A stretch of DNA of 64,000 nucleotides, from positions 124,001 to 188,000 of the forward strand of contig JAJFJA010000042.1 of NCBI GenBank assembly GCA_021774445.1, read 5' to 3'. The DNA comes from Alphaproteobacteria bacterium. Lineage in GTDB: Bacteria > Pseudomonadota > Alphaproteobacteria > UBA6615. Below are positions 26,455 through 34,287 of this stretch, one piece after another. Within the stretch, counting starts at the first letter, position 1. Each line of letters begins with the position of its first letter. Position numbers and translations under genes: made by a program. The notes under the pieces are model-generated. The model saw only the letters and a program-made list of their open reading frames with translations, searched no databases and had not been told where the DNA came from.

Positions 26455-27543
26455 TCAGCCGGGCGTAAGCCGCCCTTTCAACGCGGGATCCTCGGGGATC
26501 GTGGCGAAGGTAGTGGGGTCCACGGCATGGCCGTTCTCAACGGACCGATAGGCCGCCTCAACAAGACGAAATGTCTTCAGATTGTCGAAGCCGGAGGTCT
26601 CCGGCGTCTTGCCCTCGCCTAGGCACTGCAACCAGTGCTCATTGACTCGTAAGACACTTTCCTGGACGGCGTGCCAGGGCGGTTCGGCCCAATCCAACGG
26701 CGTTGGGTTCACGTCATGACGGGTGACCTCATCGCCGCTCCTGACAACCATCTCATAGTCGGGGCGGAGTTCGATGCTGCCCGCGGTGCCCTCGACGGTA
26801 ATGAGGCATTGCGGGAAGATCTCTTGCGGGCGTTTGCTCTGGTAACAGGCGGCGACGATGCTGGTGGCGCCGTTCGCATGACCGAGCACCGCGGACATCA
26901 TATCCTCACCGCGAATGCCAGGCCGGATGGAGGCCGCCCGGCAATACAAAGTCGTGGCTTCGCCGAGCAGAAACCTCGCGACGTCGAGGACGTGGACGCC
27001 GACGTCGCTGATAATCAGCCGTTCGGTCTCGGCCAAATACGGTTGCTTGGCATAAATGTCGTGATTGGTCCGAAACTGGATCTCGGCGTAGACCGGCCGG
27101 CCAATCGCCCCTCGCCGAAGCGTCTGCCAAACCTCCCGTATGGGCCGTTGAAAGCGGAAATTCTCATGGATCATCAGGGGGACGCCGGCGGCGGCCATGC
27201 GTTCGACGATGCGGATGGCACCCGCAAGGTCGGGCGCCAGGGGCTTCTGGATGATGGCCGGCACAGCGTGTTCGGCGCACTGATCGATGATTGCCTCATG
27301 GGTCTCCATGGTGGTGACGATATCGACGAAATCCAGCTGCTCGGATCGCAGCATTTCAGCGAGATCCGTATAGGCCTTGGCACCACCAACCAATTCGGCT
27401 CCAAGCTCAGCCTTTTGGCGATCCAGGTCGCAGGTGGCGATGACGTTCGCGCCGGTAATATCGCGCCATGCGGCCAAGTGATTGGCGGCAAAAAAGCCGC
27501 AGCCGATAACCGCGCCGCGCGCCGGCACCGTTTGTTCCGTCAT
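26455..27543 (-). CDS. Gfo/Idh/MocA-family dehydrogenase
   Basis: A 362-residue NAD(P)-dependent sugar or polyol dehydrogenase. Start ATG at 27543 (MTEQTV) has GGAGAG seven bases upstream. The Rossmann motif GAVIGCGFFAANHLAAW (about 10-26) and the C-terminal Gfo/Idh domain with ISDVGVHVLDVARFLLGE (about 178-195) are clear. The normally conserved EKP motif reads QKP (IIQKPLAPDL, about 92-101), keeping the catalytic Lys but replacing Glu. Substrate unknown; it is 82 bases upstream of the MDR gene on the same strand and may share its transcript. Confidence 0.88.
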   Translation of the reverse strand: MTEQTVPARGAVIGCGFFAANHLAAWRDITGANVIATCDLDRQKAELGAELVGGAKAYTDLAEMLRSEQLDFVDIVTTMETHEAIIDQCAEHAVPAIIQKPLAPDLAGAIRIVERMAAAGVPLMIHENFRFQRPIREVWQTLRRGAIGRPVYAEIQFRTNHDIYAKQPYLAETERLIISDVGVHVLDVARFLLGEATTLYCRAASIRPGIRGEDMMSAVLGHANGATSIVAACYQSKRPQEIFPQCLITVEGTAGSIELRPDYEMVVRSGDEVTRHDVNPTPLDWAEPPWHAVQESVLRVNEHWLQCLGEGKTPETSGFDNLKTFRLVEAAYRSVENGHAVDPTTFATIPEDPALKGRLTPG

Positions 27544-27630
27544 GAGATATCTCTCCGGCAAGCCTTAGGGCTACTTTCCTAGCCCATCGCCATGGCCGAG
27601 GCCAGATCATCGGCAGGTGCGAACTCATTT

Positions 27631-27656
27631 TCATGCTCCAGAGAATGTGAGCATGA
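27631..27656. promoter_or_regulatory. Inverted repeat between divergent dehydrogenase and reductase genes
   Basis: TCATGCTC, ten-base spacer, GAGCATGA: perfect eight-base arms in the 210-base divergent region, about 90-120 bases from either start. A regulator-binding site is likely. A second, shorter repeat GGGCTA/TAGCCC lies close to the Gfo/Idh start. Confidence 0.4.
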
Positions 27657-27753
27657 TTGATGCCGGCGGTGCGGCAAACTGTTTGCCTTCACGAAAAGCT
27701 CGGCCAACTCACCGGTGTACCGAGCGGGAAACGCCGCAGAACAGGAGATCTTC

Positions 27754-29106
27754 ATGAGCACCAAGCGCGTGGACGTGGCAATCATCGGCGGGGGCAATGC
27801 CGGCTTCGGCGTGTCCGCGGTGACCCATGAGGCAGGCAAATCGCTCGCCATCATCGAGGAAAGAGATTTCGGCGGAACCTGCCCTAATCGCGGCTGCACG
27901 CCGAAGAAGGTGTTGGTCGCGGCCGCCCACGCGCTGCATGAGATCGAGCTGGCCCCAGTGCATGGCATCGAGGTCGGCCCGGCGAAACTGGATTGGGGCA
28001 AGCTGATCGACCGCGAAAAGAGCATGATCGATTTCATTCCCGGTGCCATGGAAGGCGTGGCCAAGAAGCGCGGCGAAGCGCTCTATGGCGCGGCGCGGTT
28101 CGCCGGCCCGAATACGCTGCAGGTGGGCGACGACATCATCGAGGCGAGCGATATCGTCATTGCGACGGGCTCAAAGCCTCGCGCCTTGCCCTTCCCCGGC
28201 GCCGAATATCTGATCACTTCCGATGAGGTGCTGTCGGAGCGTGAGTTGCCGGCCGCGGTGACGTTCATCGGCGGCGGCGTGATTGCACTGGAATTCAGCC
28301 ATGTTTATGCCCGCGCCGGGGCCAAGGTAACAATTCTCGAGGCACTGCCGAGATTGCTGCCGCGCATGGATGCGGACGCGGTTGCCGAGGTGCATCGGGT
28401 CACCGAGGGTCTCGGTGTGACAATCAAGACGGACGTCAGTGTCGAGGCCGTCGAGCGTCGCGGCGACGGCCGGCTTACGGTTCATTTCAGCCATGGTGGG
28501 CAAGCCCAAAGCGTGACGGCCGATCGTGTGGTGAATGGTGCCGGACGGGTCGCCAACGTGGACACGCTCGATCTCGCAGCGGGCAACGTCGAACACGACG
28601 GTGTCCGGGTCGCGGTGGACGATCATCTGCGCTCAACCTCGAATCCAGCGGTATGGGTCGCCGGCGACGCGCTGGTGCACTCGGCCCAATTATCGCCGAT
28701 CGCGACGTATGAAGGCAGACTTGTCGGCCAGAACATTGTCGAAGGACCGCAGCACAAGCCCGACTATCGCGGCATCCCGCAGGCGGTCTATACGGTGCCG
28801 GCGCTGGCCAGCCTCGGGCTGACCGAGGAGGAGGCGACCGCGCAAGGTGTGGACGTGCATGTGCGCGTCAATGACATGACGGGCTGGTTCTCGGCGAAGA
28901 CCTACGGCGAGGTGGCGGCCTGGGCCAAGGTGCTGGTAGATAAGGGCAGTGACCAGATCGTCGGCGCCCACATGATCGGGCATCATGCCGAGGATCTGAT
29001 TCACATGTTCGCCTTGGCGATGAAATTCGACATCACGGCAACGCAGATAAAGGAAACCATCTTCGGCTTCCCAAGTTTCTCGTCAGATGTGAAGAACTTG
29101 GTCTGA
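27754..29106 (+). CDS. Class I disulfide reductase-like flavoprotein lacking the C-terminal catalytic His
   Basis: A 450-residue homologue of dihydrolipoamide dehydrogenase, glutathione reductase and mercuric reductase. Start ATG at 27754 (MSTKRVDVAIIGGGNAGFG) has GGAG upstream. FAD motif (about 8-20), redox disulfide in GGTCPNRGCTPKKV (about 40-53), NAD(P) motif FIGGGVIALEFSHVYARAGAKV (about 170-191) and WVAGDAL (about 300) are present. The usual C-terminal HPTxxE that supplies the active-site His-Glu pair reads FPSFSSD (about 438-444), so the canonical base is missing. Substrate unknown; it may use another thiol partner or a different mechanism. Confidence 0.85.
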   Translation: MSTKRVDVAIIGGGNAGFGVSAVTHEAGKSLAIIEERDFGGTCPNRGCTPKKVLVAAAHALHEIELAPVHGIEVGPAKLDWGKLIDREKSMIDFIPGAMEGVAKKRGEALYGAARFAGPNTLQVGDDIIEASDIVIATGSKPRALPFPGAEYLITSDEVLSERELPAAVTFIGGGVIALEFSHVYARAGAKVTILEALPRLLPRMDADAVAEVHRVTEGLGVTIKTDVSVEAVERRGDGRLTVHFSHGGQAQSVTADRVVNGAGRVANVDTLDLAAGNVEHDGVRVAVDDHLRSTSNPAVWVAGDALVHSAQLSPIATYEGRLVGQNIVEGPQHKPDYRGIPQAVYTVPALASLGLTEEEATAQGVDVHVRVNDMTGWFSAKTYGEVAAWAKVLVDKGSDQIVGAHMIGHHAEDLIHMFALAMKFDITATQIKETIFGFPSFSSDVKNLV

Positions 29107-29112
29107 GCCGCC

Positions 29113-29607
29113 TCAACCTTGGCTCAGCAGGACGGTCCCAACAAGAAAACAGATCGTCGATGCGGTCGCGGCGGCGGCGCGGAGGTGGTTCCAGCGCGTC
29201 CAGGTCGAGAGGTAGGTGGGCCAATAGGCGCCGGCCGCCGCCTCTGTGGGATCCATCACGTCGAGCCGCTTGTTCATCGGCACGTTGCAGAGCATGGTCA
29301 CAAGGACAACGCCGACGCCATAGATCGCGGCACCGGCGGCGAGCCAGGCCGAGGCGGGCCCGGCCATGGCAACCCAGACATAGGCGGCGATGGCGATCGA
29401 GACGGGTGCCAGGCCGAGGAAAACCGGCAGGAACAGCGACCGGTAGACCTTGCGGTTGATCTGCTGCATGGCTTCGATACCGGCGGCGGGCTGAGCCGCC
29501 GCGAGCGAGCGCATGACGAAGTCCGAAAAAGTCACGAACACGCCGGCGACCAACCCGCTCACGATCACCGCGGCGCCACACAGATAGACCAATAGACCCG
29601 TCGTCAT
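29113..29607 (-). CDS. DUF1772 (anthrone oxygenase-like) membrane protein
   Basis: A 164-residue protein with four hydrophobic segments (about 5-28, 55-78, 82-103 and 140-162). The pattern NVPMNKRLDVMDP with W-x-x-W/RWNHLRAAAATAS near the C-terminus is typical of DUF1772 proteins. The ATG at 29607 is preceded by AAAGGAG, so the nine-residue longer frame is rejected. It lies 30 bases downstream of the quinone reductase gene on the same strand, which suggests co-regulation by the TetR repressor. Confidence 0.8.
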   Translation of the reverse strand: MTTGLLVYLCGAAVIVSGLVAGVFVTFSDFVMRSLAAAQPAAGIEAMQQINRKVYRSLFLPVFLGLAPVSIAIAAYVWVAMAGPASAWLAAGAAIYGVGVVLVTMLCNVPMNKRLDVMDPTEAAAGAYWPTYLSTWTRWNHLRAAAATASTICFLVGTVLLSQG

Positions 29608-29637
29608 CTTCGACTCCTTTCCTCGTTGCGCCACCGG

Positions 29638-30222
29638 CTAAGCGGCGGCGCGCATGCCCATGCGCTCGGCGCGGCCGATCCAGCCGGCGATCTTCTTGGG
29701 GTCGGCGAGCTTGACGGAGCCGAATTGGACGATCTTGTTGGTATCGATACCGCAAAACCCCAGAACCTGGTTCTTCAGCACCCGACGGGCCGGCTTGCGG
29801 TAGATCAGGGTGTCGATCAGCGGCGGCGTGTCGGATGTGATCACCGCGTCGGCGGTCTTGCCGGCGAGCAGCTTGTCCCAAGCCATGCCTCGCGCCCGGT
29901 AGCGGTAGCCGAAGCCGGAGGAGAGCGCCCGGTCCAGGACCGCCTTGGCCTTGGTCGGCATAGCGCCCCACCAATAAGGGTGGACGAAAAGCAGATGGTC
30001 GGCCCAGGTGATGTTGTCCTGCCAGGCCGCGAGGTCGGGCTCCAGTGGCGTATCGCTGTCACCGGATCCGGCGACCTCCATGTCGAAAGACATGTCGCCT
30101 AGATCCATGCGGCGCAATTGGGCACCGTTCCGCGTCGCGCCGGCCTGATATGCGTCGGCGATGGCCGCGCACAGGGTATCTGATTTCGGATGCCCCACCC
30201 AGATGAAGACCCGTCTGCTCAT
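29638..30222 (-). CDS. NAD(P)H quinone oxidoreductase, flavodoxin-like fold
   Basis: A 194-residue FMN/FAD protein of the Flavodoxin_2 family (KefF/MdaB/NQO1 type). Seen: RVFIWVGHPKSDTLCAAIADAYQAGA at the N-terminus (phosphate-binding GHP-x-S), HLLFVHPYWWGAMPTKAKAVLDRAL (about 75-99) and GFGYRYRARGMAWDKLLAGKTA. Such enzymes reduce quinones by two electrons and are often induced by quinone or electrophile stress. It faces a TetR gene across a triple operator, so repression by that protein is likely. Confidence 0.9.
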   Translation of the reverse strand: MSRRVFIWVGHPKSDTLCAAIADAYQAGATRNGAQLRRMDLGDMSFDMEVAGSGDSDTPLEPDLAAWQDNITWADHLLFVHPYWWGAMPTKAKAVLDRALSSGFGYRYRARGMAWDKLLAGKTADAVITSDTPPLIDTLIYRKPARRVLKNQVLGFCGIDTNKIVQFGSVKLADPKKIAGWIGRAERMGMRAAA

Positions 30223-30240
30223 CGCTCCGCCTCCTGCTGC

Positions 30241-30296
30241 TTGACACTATGTCAATTGACACAATGACAAGTTGGTGATACTTTACACCATGTCAA
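30241..30296. promoter_or_regulatory. Three TetR-type 15-bp operators, one covering the tetR start codon
   Basis: TTGACACTATGTCAA (30241-30255) is a perfect palindrome with a three-base centre. It is followed with no gap by TTGACACAATGACAA (30256-30270) and, after 11 bases, by TTTACACCATGTCAA (30282-30296). The ATG inside the third copy is the tetR start codon. Together they fill the 67-base space between the divergent quinone reductase and TetR genes. Confidence 0.8.
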
Positions 30297-30880
30297 GGAA
30301 AAACACCGAAACGCGCCAGCGCATCCTGGAATCGACGTGGCGGCTGCTCGAAACCGAGCCGGGCCGGGCGGTCCGGATGTCGGATATCGCGCGGGAAAGC
30401 GGGATCAGCCGGCAGGCTGTCTATCTGCATTTTCCGTCGCGCGCGGACCTGCTGATCGCGACCACGCGCTATCTTGACGAGGTCAAGGATATCGACGCGC
30501 GATTGGCGGCCAGTCGATCGGCCGATCGCGGTCTCGACCGTCTGGATGCCTTCATCGAGGCCTGGGGTAACCACATTCCGGAGATCCATGGCGTCGCCAA
30601 AGCCCTGATGGCGATGAAGGACACCGATGAAGCGGCCGACCTGGCCTGGAAGGACAGGATGCGGGCGGTGCGCCAGGGCTGCGCGGCGGCGGTTCAGGCG
30701 CTGTCCCGAGATGGCCGGCTGACCCCGGAGCTGACGCCGGATCAGGCGACCGATCTGCTATGGACGATGCTGGCGGTGCGTAATTGGGAGCAGCTCACCG
30801 GCGACTGCGGCTGGTCGCAAACACAATATGTCGAGGCCATGAAGACGATGGCGCGCCGACTATTGCTGGTGGCGACGTGA
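30290..30880 (+). CDS. TetR-family transcriptional repressor
   Basis: A 196-residue regulator starting MSRKNTETRQRIL. The helix-turn-helix is RMSDIARESGISRQAVYLHFPSRADLL (about 30-56), a textbook TetR N-terminal domain; the rest is a helical ligand-binding domain. The start at 30290 lies within one of three operators, so binding would block both transcription and initiation. Likely controls itself and the divergent quinone reductase/DUF1772 pair. Ligand unknown; a quinone or phenolic compound would fit. Confidence 0.92.
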   Translation: MSRKNTETRQRILESTWRLLETEPGRAVRMSDIARESGISRQAVYLHFPSRADLLIATTRYLDEVKDIDARLAASRSADRGLDRLDAFIEAWGNHIPEIHGVAKALMAMKDTDEAADLAWKDRMRAVRQGCAAAVQALSRDGRLTPELTPDQATDLLWTMLAVRNWEQLTGDCGWSQTQYVEAMKTMARRLLLVAT

Positions 30881-30899
30881 GAGACCGCTTGGCGGCGCG

Positions 30900-32021
30900 T
30901 TAGCGCGCAACCTCGGCGAAGCGTGCCGGCAGGCGTTGGCCGGATCGGGCGTCGAAGAGGAAGGCTTGCGGCAGCGGCAGGGTGACCGCGACGGCGCTGT
31001 CGTAATCGACCTCATACTCCTTGGGCATTTTCACAGCGAGGCTGGTATCGCCGAGCGCCACGGTCACTAGGGTGACATCGCCGGTCAATTCCGCGGTGAA
31101 GACCTTGGCGTCGAATAAGCCGGCGCCGGGATCGACCACCTGCGCGTCTTCCGGCCGGAAGCCCATCACCACGTCGCCACCCGGGGCGGCGTCGACCAGC
31201 GGCAGACTGACGCCATGGCTTTCGAAGCGGCCATTCTCAACACTGCCGCGGATAAAGTTCATCGACGGCGAGCCCATGAAGCCGGCCACGAATAGATTGG
31301 CCGGACGGTCATAGACGTCTCGCGGCGTGCCGATTTGTTGCAGCACGCCTTCGTCCATGATGGCGACCCGGTGGGCCAGCGTCATCGCTTCCACTTGGTC
31401 GTGGGTTACATAAACGGTCGTGACCCCCAGTTCGTGCTGCATGTGCTTGAGTTCGGCACGCATGTAACCGCGCAGCTTGGCGTCGAGATTGGAGAGCGGT
31501 TCGTCCATCAAGAATACCGATGGGCGGCGCACTATGGCACGCGCCAGGGCCACGCGCTGTCTTTGCCCACCCGACAGTTGTCGGGGGTAACGATCGAGAT
31601 AGTCGTCCATATGCACTTGCGCGGCAGCCTCGCGCACCGCGGCGGCCCGCTGCTCGATCGGCAGACCGCGCACCTTCAACGGAAATCCGATGTTGTCGGC
31701 CACCGTCTTGTGGGGGTACAGCGCATATGATTGAAAGACCATCGCCACATCGCGATACTTCGGCAGCACGCTGGTAACGTCGCTGTCACCCAGAACGATC
31801 TGTCCTGAGTCGGCGACCTCCAAACCGGCGATCATCCGTAGGCCCGTGGTCTTGCCGCAACCCGACGGACCCAGGAGGACGAGGAACTCGCCTGGCTCGA
31901 CGTCAATGCTAAGGTCCTTGACGACATGAACGGCGCCAAAGCTTTTGTTCAAGCCGCGGATGGAGAGTTTCTGGGCCCGCGATGTCGCCGTCGATGCGGC
32001 CTCGATATCGGCTACGCTCAT
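30900..32021 (-). CDS. Carbohydrate ABC importer ATPase, UgpC/MalK type
   Basis: A 373-residue ATPase. Walker A LGPSGCGKTTGLRMIAGLE (about 53-71), MVFQSYALYPHKTVADNIGFPLK, signature LSGGQRQRVALARAI, Walker B FLMDEPLSNLD and VYVTHDQVEAMTLAHRVAIMD are intact. From about residue 250 there is a MalK-like regulatory/TOBE domain. Four-base overlap with the permease gene upstream. Last gene of a four-gene minus-strand operon. Confidence 0.92.
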   Translation of the reverse strand: MSVADIEAASTATSRAQKLSIRGLNKSFGAVHVVKDLSIDVEPGEFLVLLGPSGCGKTTGLRMIAGLEVADSGQIVLGDSDVTSVLPKYRDVAMVFQSYALYPHKTVADNIGFPLKVRGLPIEQRAAAVREAAAQVHMDDYLDRYPRQLSGGQRQRVALARAIVRRPSVFLMDEPLSNLDAKLRGYMRAELKHMQHELGVTTVYVTHDQVEAMTLAHRVAIMDEGVLQQIGTPRDVYDRPANLFVAGFMGSPSMNFIRGSVENGRFESHGVSLPLVDAAPGGDVVMGFRPEDAQVVDPGAGLFDAKVFTAELTGDVTLVTVALGDTSLAVKMPKEYEVDYDSAVAVTLPLPQAFLFDARSGQRLPARFAEVAR

Positions 32022-33094
32022 CCCTTCACCGCTCCCAACAAAATGCCCTTAGAGATAAAGCGCTGTAGGACGAGCGCCATCAGGACAACCGGAATGATCA
32101 TAATGATGATCACCACACACATCTTCCACCAAAGCACGCCCTTCTCGCCGCCGTTCATGGCGGCGACAAGTATCGGCATGGTTTGAGCATTGGTCGTCGA
32201 CAAGAACAAAGCCACGACATACTCGTTCCAGCTAAAAATCAGCACCAACAACGTAGTGGCGGCGAGTCCGGTGCGGGCGAGCGGTAAGACGATCTCATAA
32301 AACACCGTCAGGCGCGAGGCGCCGTCGAGTTGGGCGCTCTCCTCCAAATCCTTGGGAATGCCGGAGAAGAAGTCGTACATCAGCCAAACGACGATCGGCA
32401 AGTTGACAACCGTATAGGTGACGATGAGCGCAAAGTGGGTGTCGAGTAGCCGAACACTTTGGAACATCATGTAGACCGGTACCACGGTGACGACCGGCGG
32501 CAGGATGCGCTGGGAAATCATCCAAAACAGGATATCGCCATTGCCCACCGAGCGTTTGAACCGGCGACCGAGCGCGCGGGCCAGCAGGACGAAGATGGCG
32601 CCGGCGGATGCCGCGGCCAGCCGCCAATCCACGCCCCAGATACCAACGGAGACCGAGGCGCCGACCATGGCGACAACGAACAGCAATATGGTGCCGAATT
32701 TCGGCTTGTATTCGATCCTGGCGAGGGCGTAGGCCGCCATGCTGCCGATCAGCATGCAGGCGATGGTGGCGAATAGCGCGATGATCACCGAGTTGCGGTA
32801 CGGCTTGACCGTTTCAGCCAAATCAAGAACCAGCAAATCGCGCCAGGCATGCATATTCGGCGCAAAATCGATGAACGGCAGGTAGGCGGGCCCGTCGTTA
32901 ACGTCGATGGGCAGCTTTACCGAGGTGATGACGATCCAATAAAGCGGGAATAGGACAAAAGCCGACCAGAATAACAGTAGACTGTAGACGATCAGCCGGC
33001 TCGCCGGGGACATCCTGCCGATCTGCGGGGCCTCGAAGAACCGGCCAATGCCCGACGACCCCCGGGCTCTCTGGGTTGGATCGCCGAAGGTCAT
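32018..33094 (-). CDS. Carbohydrate-type ABC permease (MalG/UgpE-like) with inserted helices
   Basis: A 358-residue permease, start ATG at 33094 in the ATGA overlap with the upstream permease (the longer frame is antisense-like and rejected). The EAA loop ESAQLDGASRLTVFYEIVLPLARTGL (about 249-274) is canonical. Between YALARIEYK and SQRILPPVV there is an extra stretch of about 65 residues (LLFVVAMVGASVSVGIWG ... FVLLARALGRRFKRSVGNGD) that adds two hydrophobic segments; typical family members are about 280 residues. Substrate unknown. Confidence 0.88.
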   Translation of the reverse strand: MTFGDPTQRARGSSGIGRFFEAPQIGRMSPASRLIVYSLLLFWSAFVLFPLYWIVITSVKLPIDVNDGPAYLPFIDFAPNMHAWRDLLVLDLAETVKPYRNSVIIALFATIACMLIGSMAAYALARIEYKPKFGTILLFVVAMVGASVSVGIWGVDWRLAAASAGAIFVLLARALGRRFKRSVGNGDILFWMISQRILPPVVTVVPVYMMFQSVRLLDTHFALIVTYTVVNLPIVVWLMYDFFSGIPKDLEESAQLDGASRLTVFYEIVLPLARTGLAATTLLVLIFSWNEYVVALFLSTTNAQTMPILVAAMNGGEKGVLWWKMCVVIIIMIIPVVLMALVLQRFISKGILLGAVKG

Positions 33095-34269
33095 GCGATC
33101 GCCGCCCGGCGCTTCAGAACCACCAAATTGAAGAAAGAAACGCATAGCACGACCGCAACGAAGAGCAGCAGATAGGACACGGCCGCCGACTGAGCGAGAT
33201 CCGGGGCGCGCCAAGCGAAGAATGCGTGCAGCGTCATCGACTCCGTGGATATGCCGGGGCCGCCCGAGGTCATGATGTTGGGAAGATCGACAAGCTTGAA
33301 CGCCTCAATGGCGCGGATCAGTATGACGGTCGCCGCCACCGGGGCGATGGACGGCCAGGTGATCTCCCTGAAGATCTGCCAGCCGCTGGCGCCATCCACA
33401 TGGCCGGCCTCAACCATGTCACGCGGTACATTTTCGAGAGCCGCCAGCAGCACGACAAAAATAAATGGAATCCATTGCCAAGAGTCGCCGATGACAATGA
33501 AGGTTCGAGCCGCCCAGGGGTCGGCCGCCCAAGCAAAATCTCGCAGACCAAACCATTGCCAGACCGGCGAGAAAGGACCCTTGGTGGTATCCGCCATCAT
33601 GCGGAAGCCGAAGCCGATGCCGATCGGCGTAATCATCATCGGCAGGAAAAAGACGACACGGAAGAATGTGCGGCCCCATATGGGCTGTGCGCAGATCACC
33701 GCGAGCCCAAGACCGATTAGGAACTGAACCGCGCACCCAACCAGCACGTAAAAAAGGGTAACTCCGAGGGTACCGAATTGATTGCCGCTGAGTAGGGTGG
33801 CCGCGAACATCAGCGACAGGCCAAATATCATGCCGGCGGTGATGAGCCGGCCGATGAAACCAAGCAAGCTGACCGATCCGCGAAAACAGCGGACCAACCA
33901 CCAAATCAGCAGCGCCGCCACGGCGATGGCGAACAACCAACCGAGCGGGCTGATGGAGGTGAAAGTCCCGAGAAAGTGAAACTGCTCCGACCCGAATATC
34001 TGCCGCTCAAAGTTTCGTAACCCGACAAAGCGGACGTTGTAACCGCCGGCGCGTAGACGGACGCGAGACAGGGATAAAATCAGCGACGCGATCAGTGGGA
34101 AAATCGAAAAGACCAGGATCATGATCACGGCAGGCATGATGAAGAACTGCCGTGACTGATTGTCGAACCACTCGGCGAAGCCGCCCCTGGGCGGAAGCTC
34201 AACAGCGATCGCAGTCGGGGAGCGGCTCCCCGACTGCGATACACCTACCACGCTGTCTTGTGTGGTCAC
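33091..34269 (-). CDS. Carbohydrate-type ABC permease (MalF/UgpA-like), extended
   Basis: A 392-residue permease. The EAA loop EAGHVDGASGWQIFREITWPSIAPV (about 289-313) is clear. Between residues 100 and 170 an additional hydrophobic region (WLFAIAVAALLIWWLVRCF and LITAGMIFGLSLMFAATLL) extends it beyond the usual 290-310. The start is a GTG at 34269 with no convincing ribosome-binding site, and a 33-base perfect palindrome lies just inside the reading frame, so the true start could be further downstream. Confidence 0.85.
   Translation of the reverse strand: MTTQDSVVGVSQSGSRSPTAIAVELPPRGGFAEWFDNQSRQFFIMPAVIMILVFSIFPLIASLILSLSRVRLRAGGYNVRFVGLRNFERQIFGSEQFHFLGTFTSISPLGWLFAIAVAALLIWWLVRCFRGSVSLLGFIGRLITAGMIFGLSLMFAATLLSGNQFGTLGVTLFYVLVGCAVQFLIGLGLAVICAQPIWGRTFFRVVFFLPMMITPIGIGFGFRMMADTTKGPFSPVWQWFGLRDFAWAADPWAARTFIVIGDSWQWIPFIFVVLLAALENVPRDMVEAGHVDGASGWQIFREITWPSIAPVAATVILIRAIEAFKLVDLPNIMTSGGPGISTESMTLHAFFAWRAPDLAQSAAVSYLLLFVAVVLCVSFFNLVVLKRRAAIA
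34208..34240. repeat. 33-bp perfect palindrome at the 5-prime end of the permease gene
   Basis: Arms ATCGCAGTCGGGGAGC and GCTCCCCGACTGCGAT are exact inverse complements around one G, a 16-base-pair stem. It lies 48-80 bases after the binding-protein stop and 29-61 bases into the annotated permease frame, encoding a low-complexity SQSGSRSPTAI stretch. As RNA the single-base centre would open slightly to form a loop. Probably a stabilising or attenuating hairpin between the binding-protein and permease cistrons. Confidence 0.75.
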
Positions 34270-34287
34270 TTAGAACACTTAGCCTGG

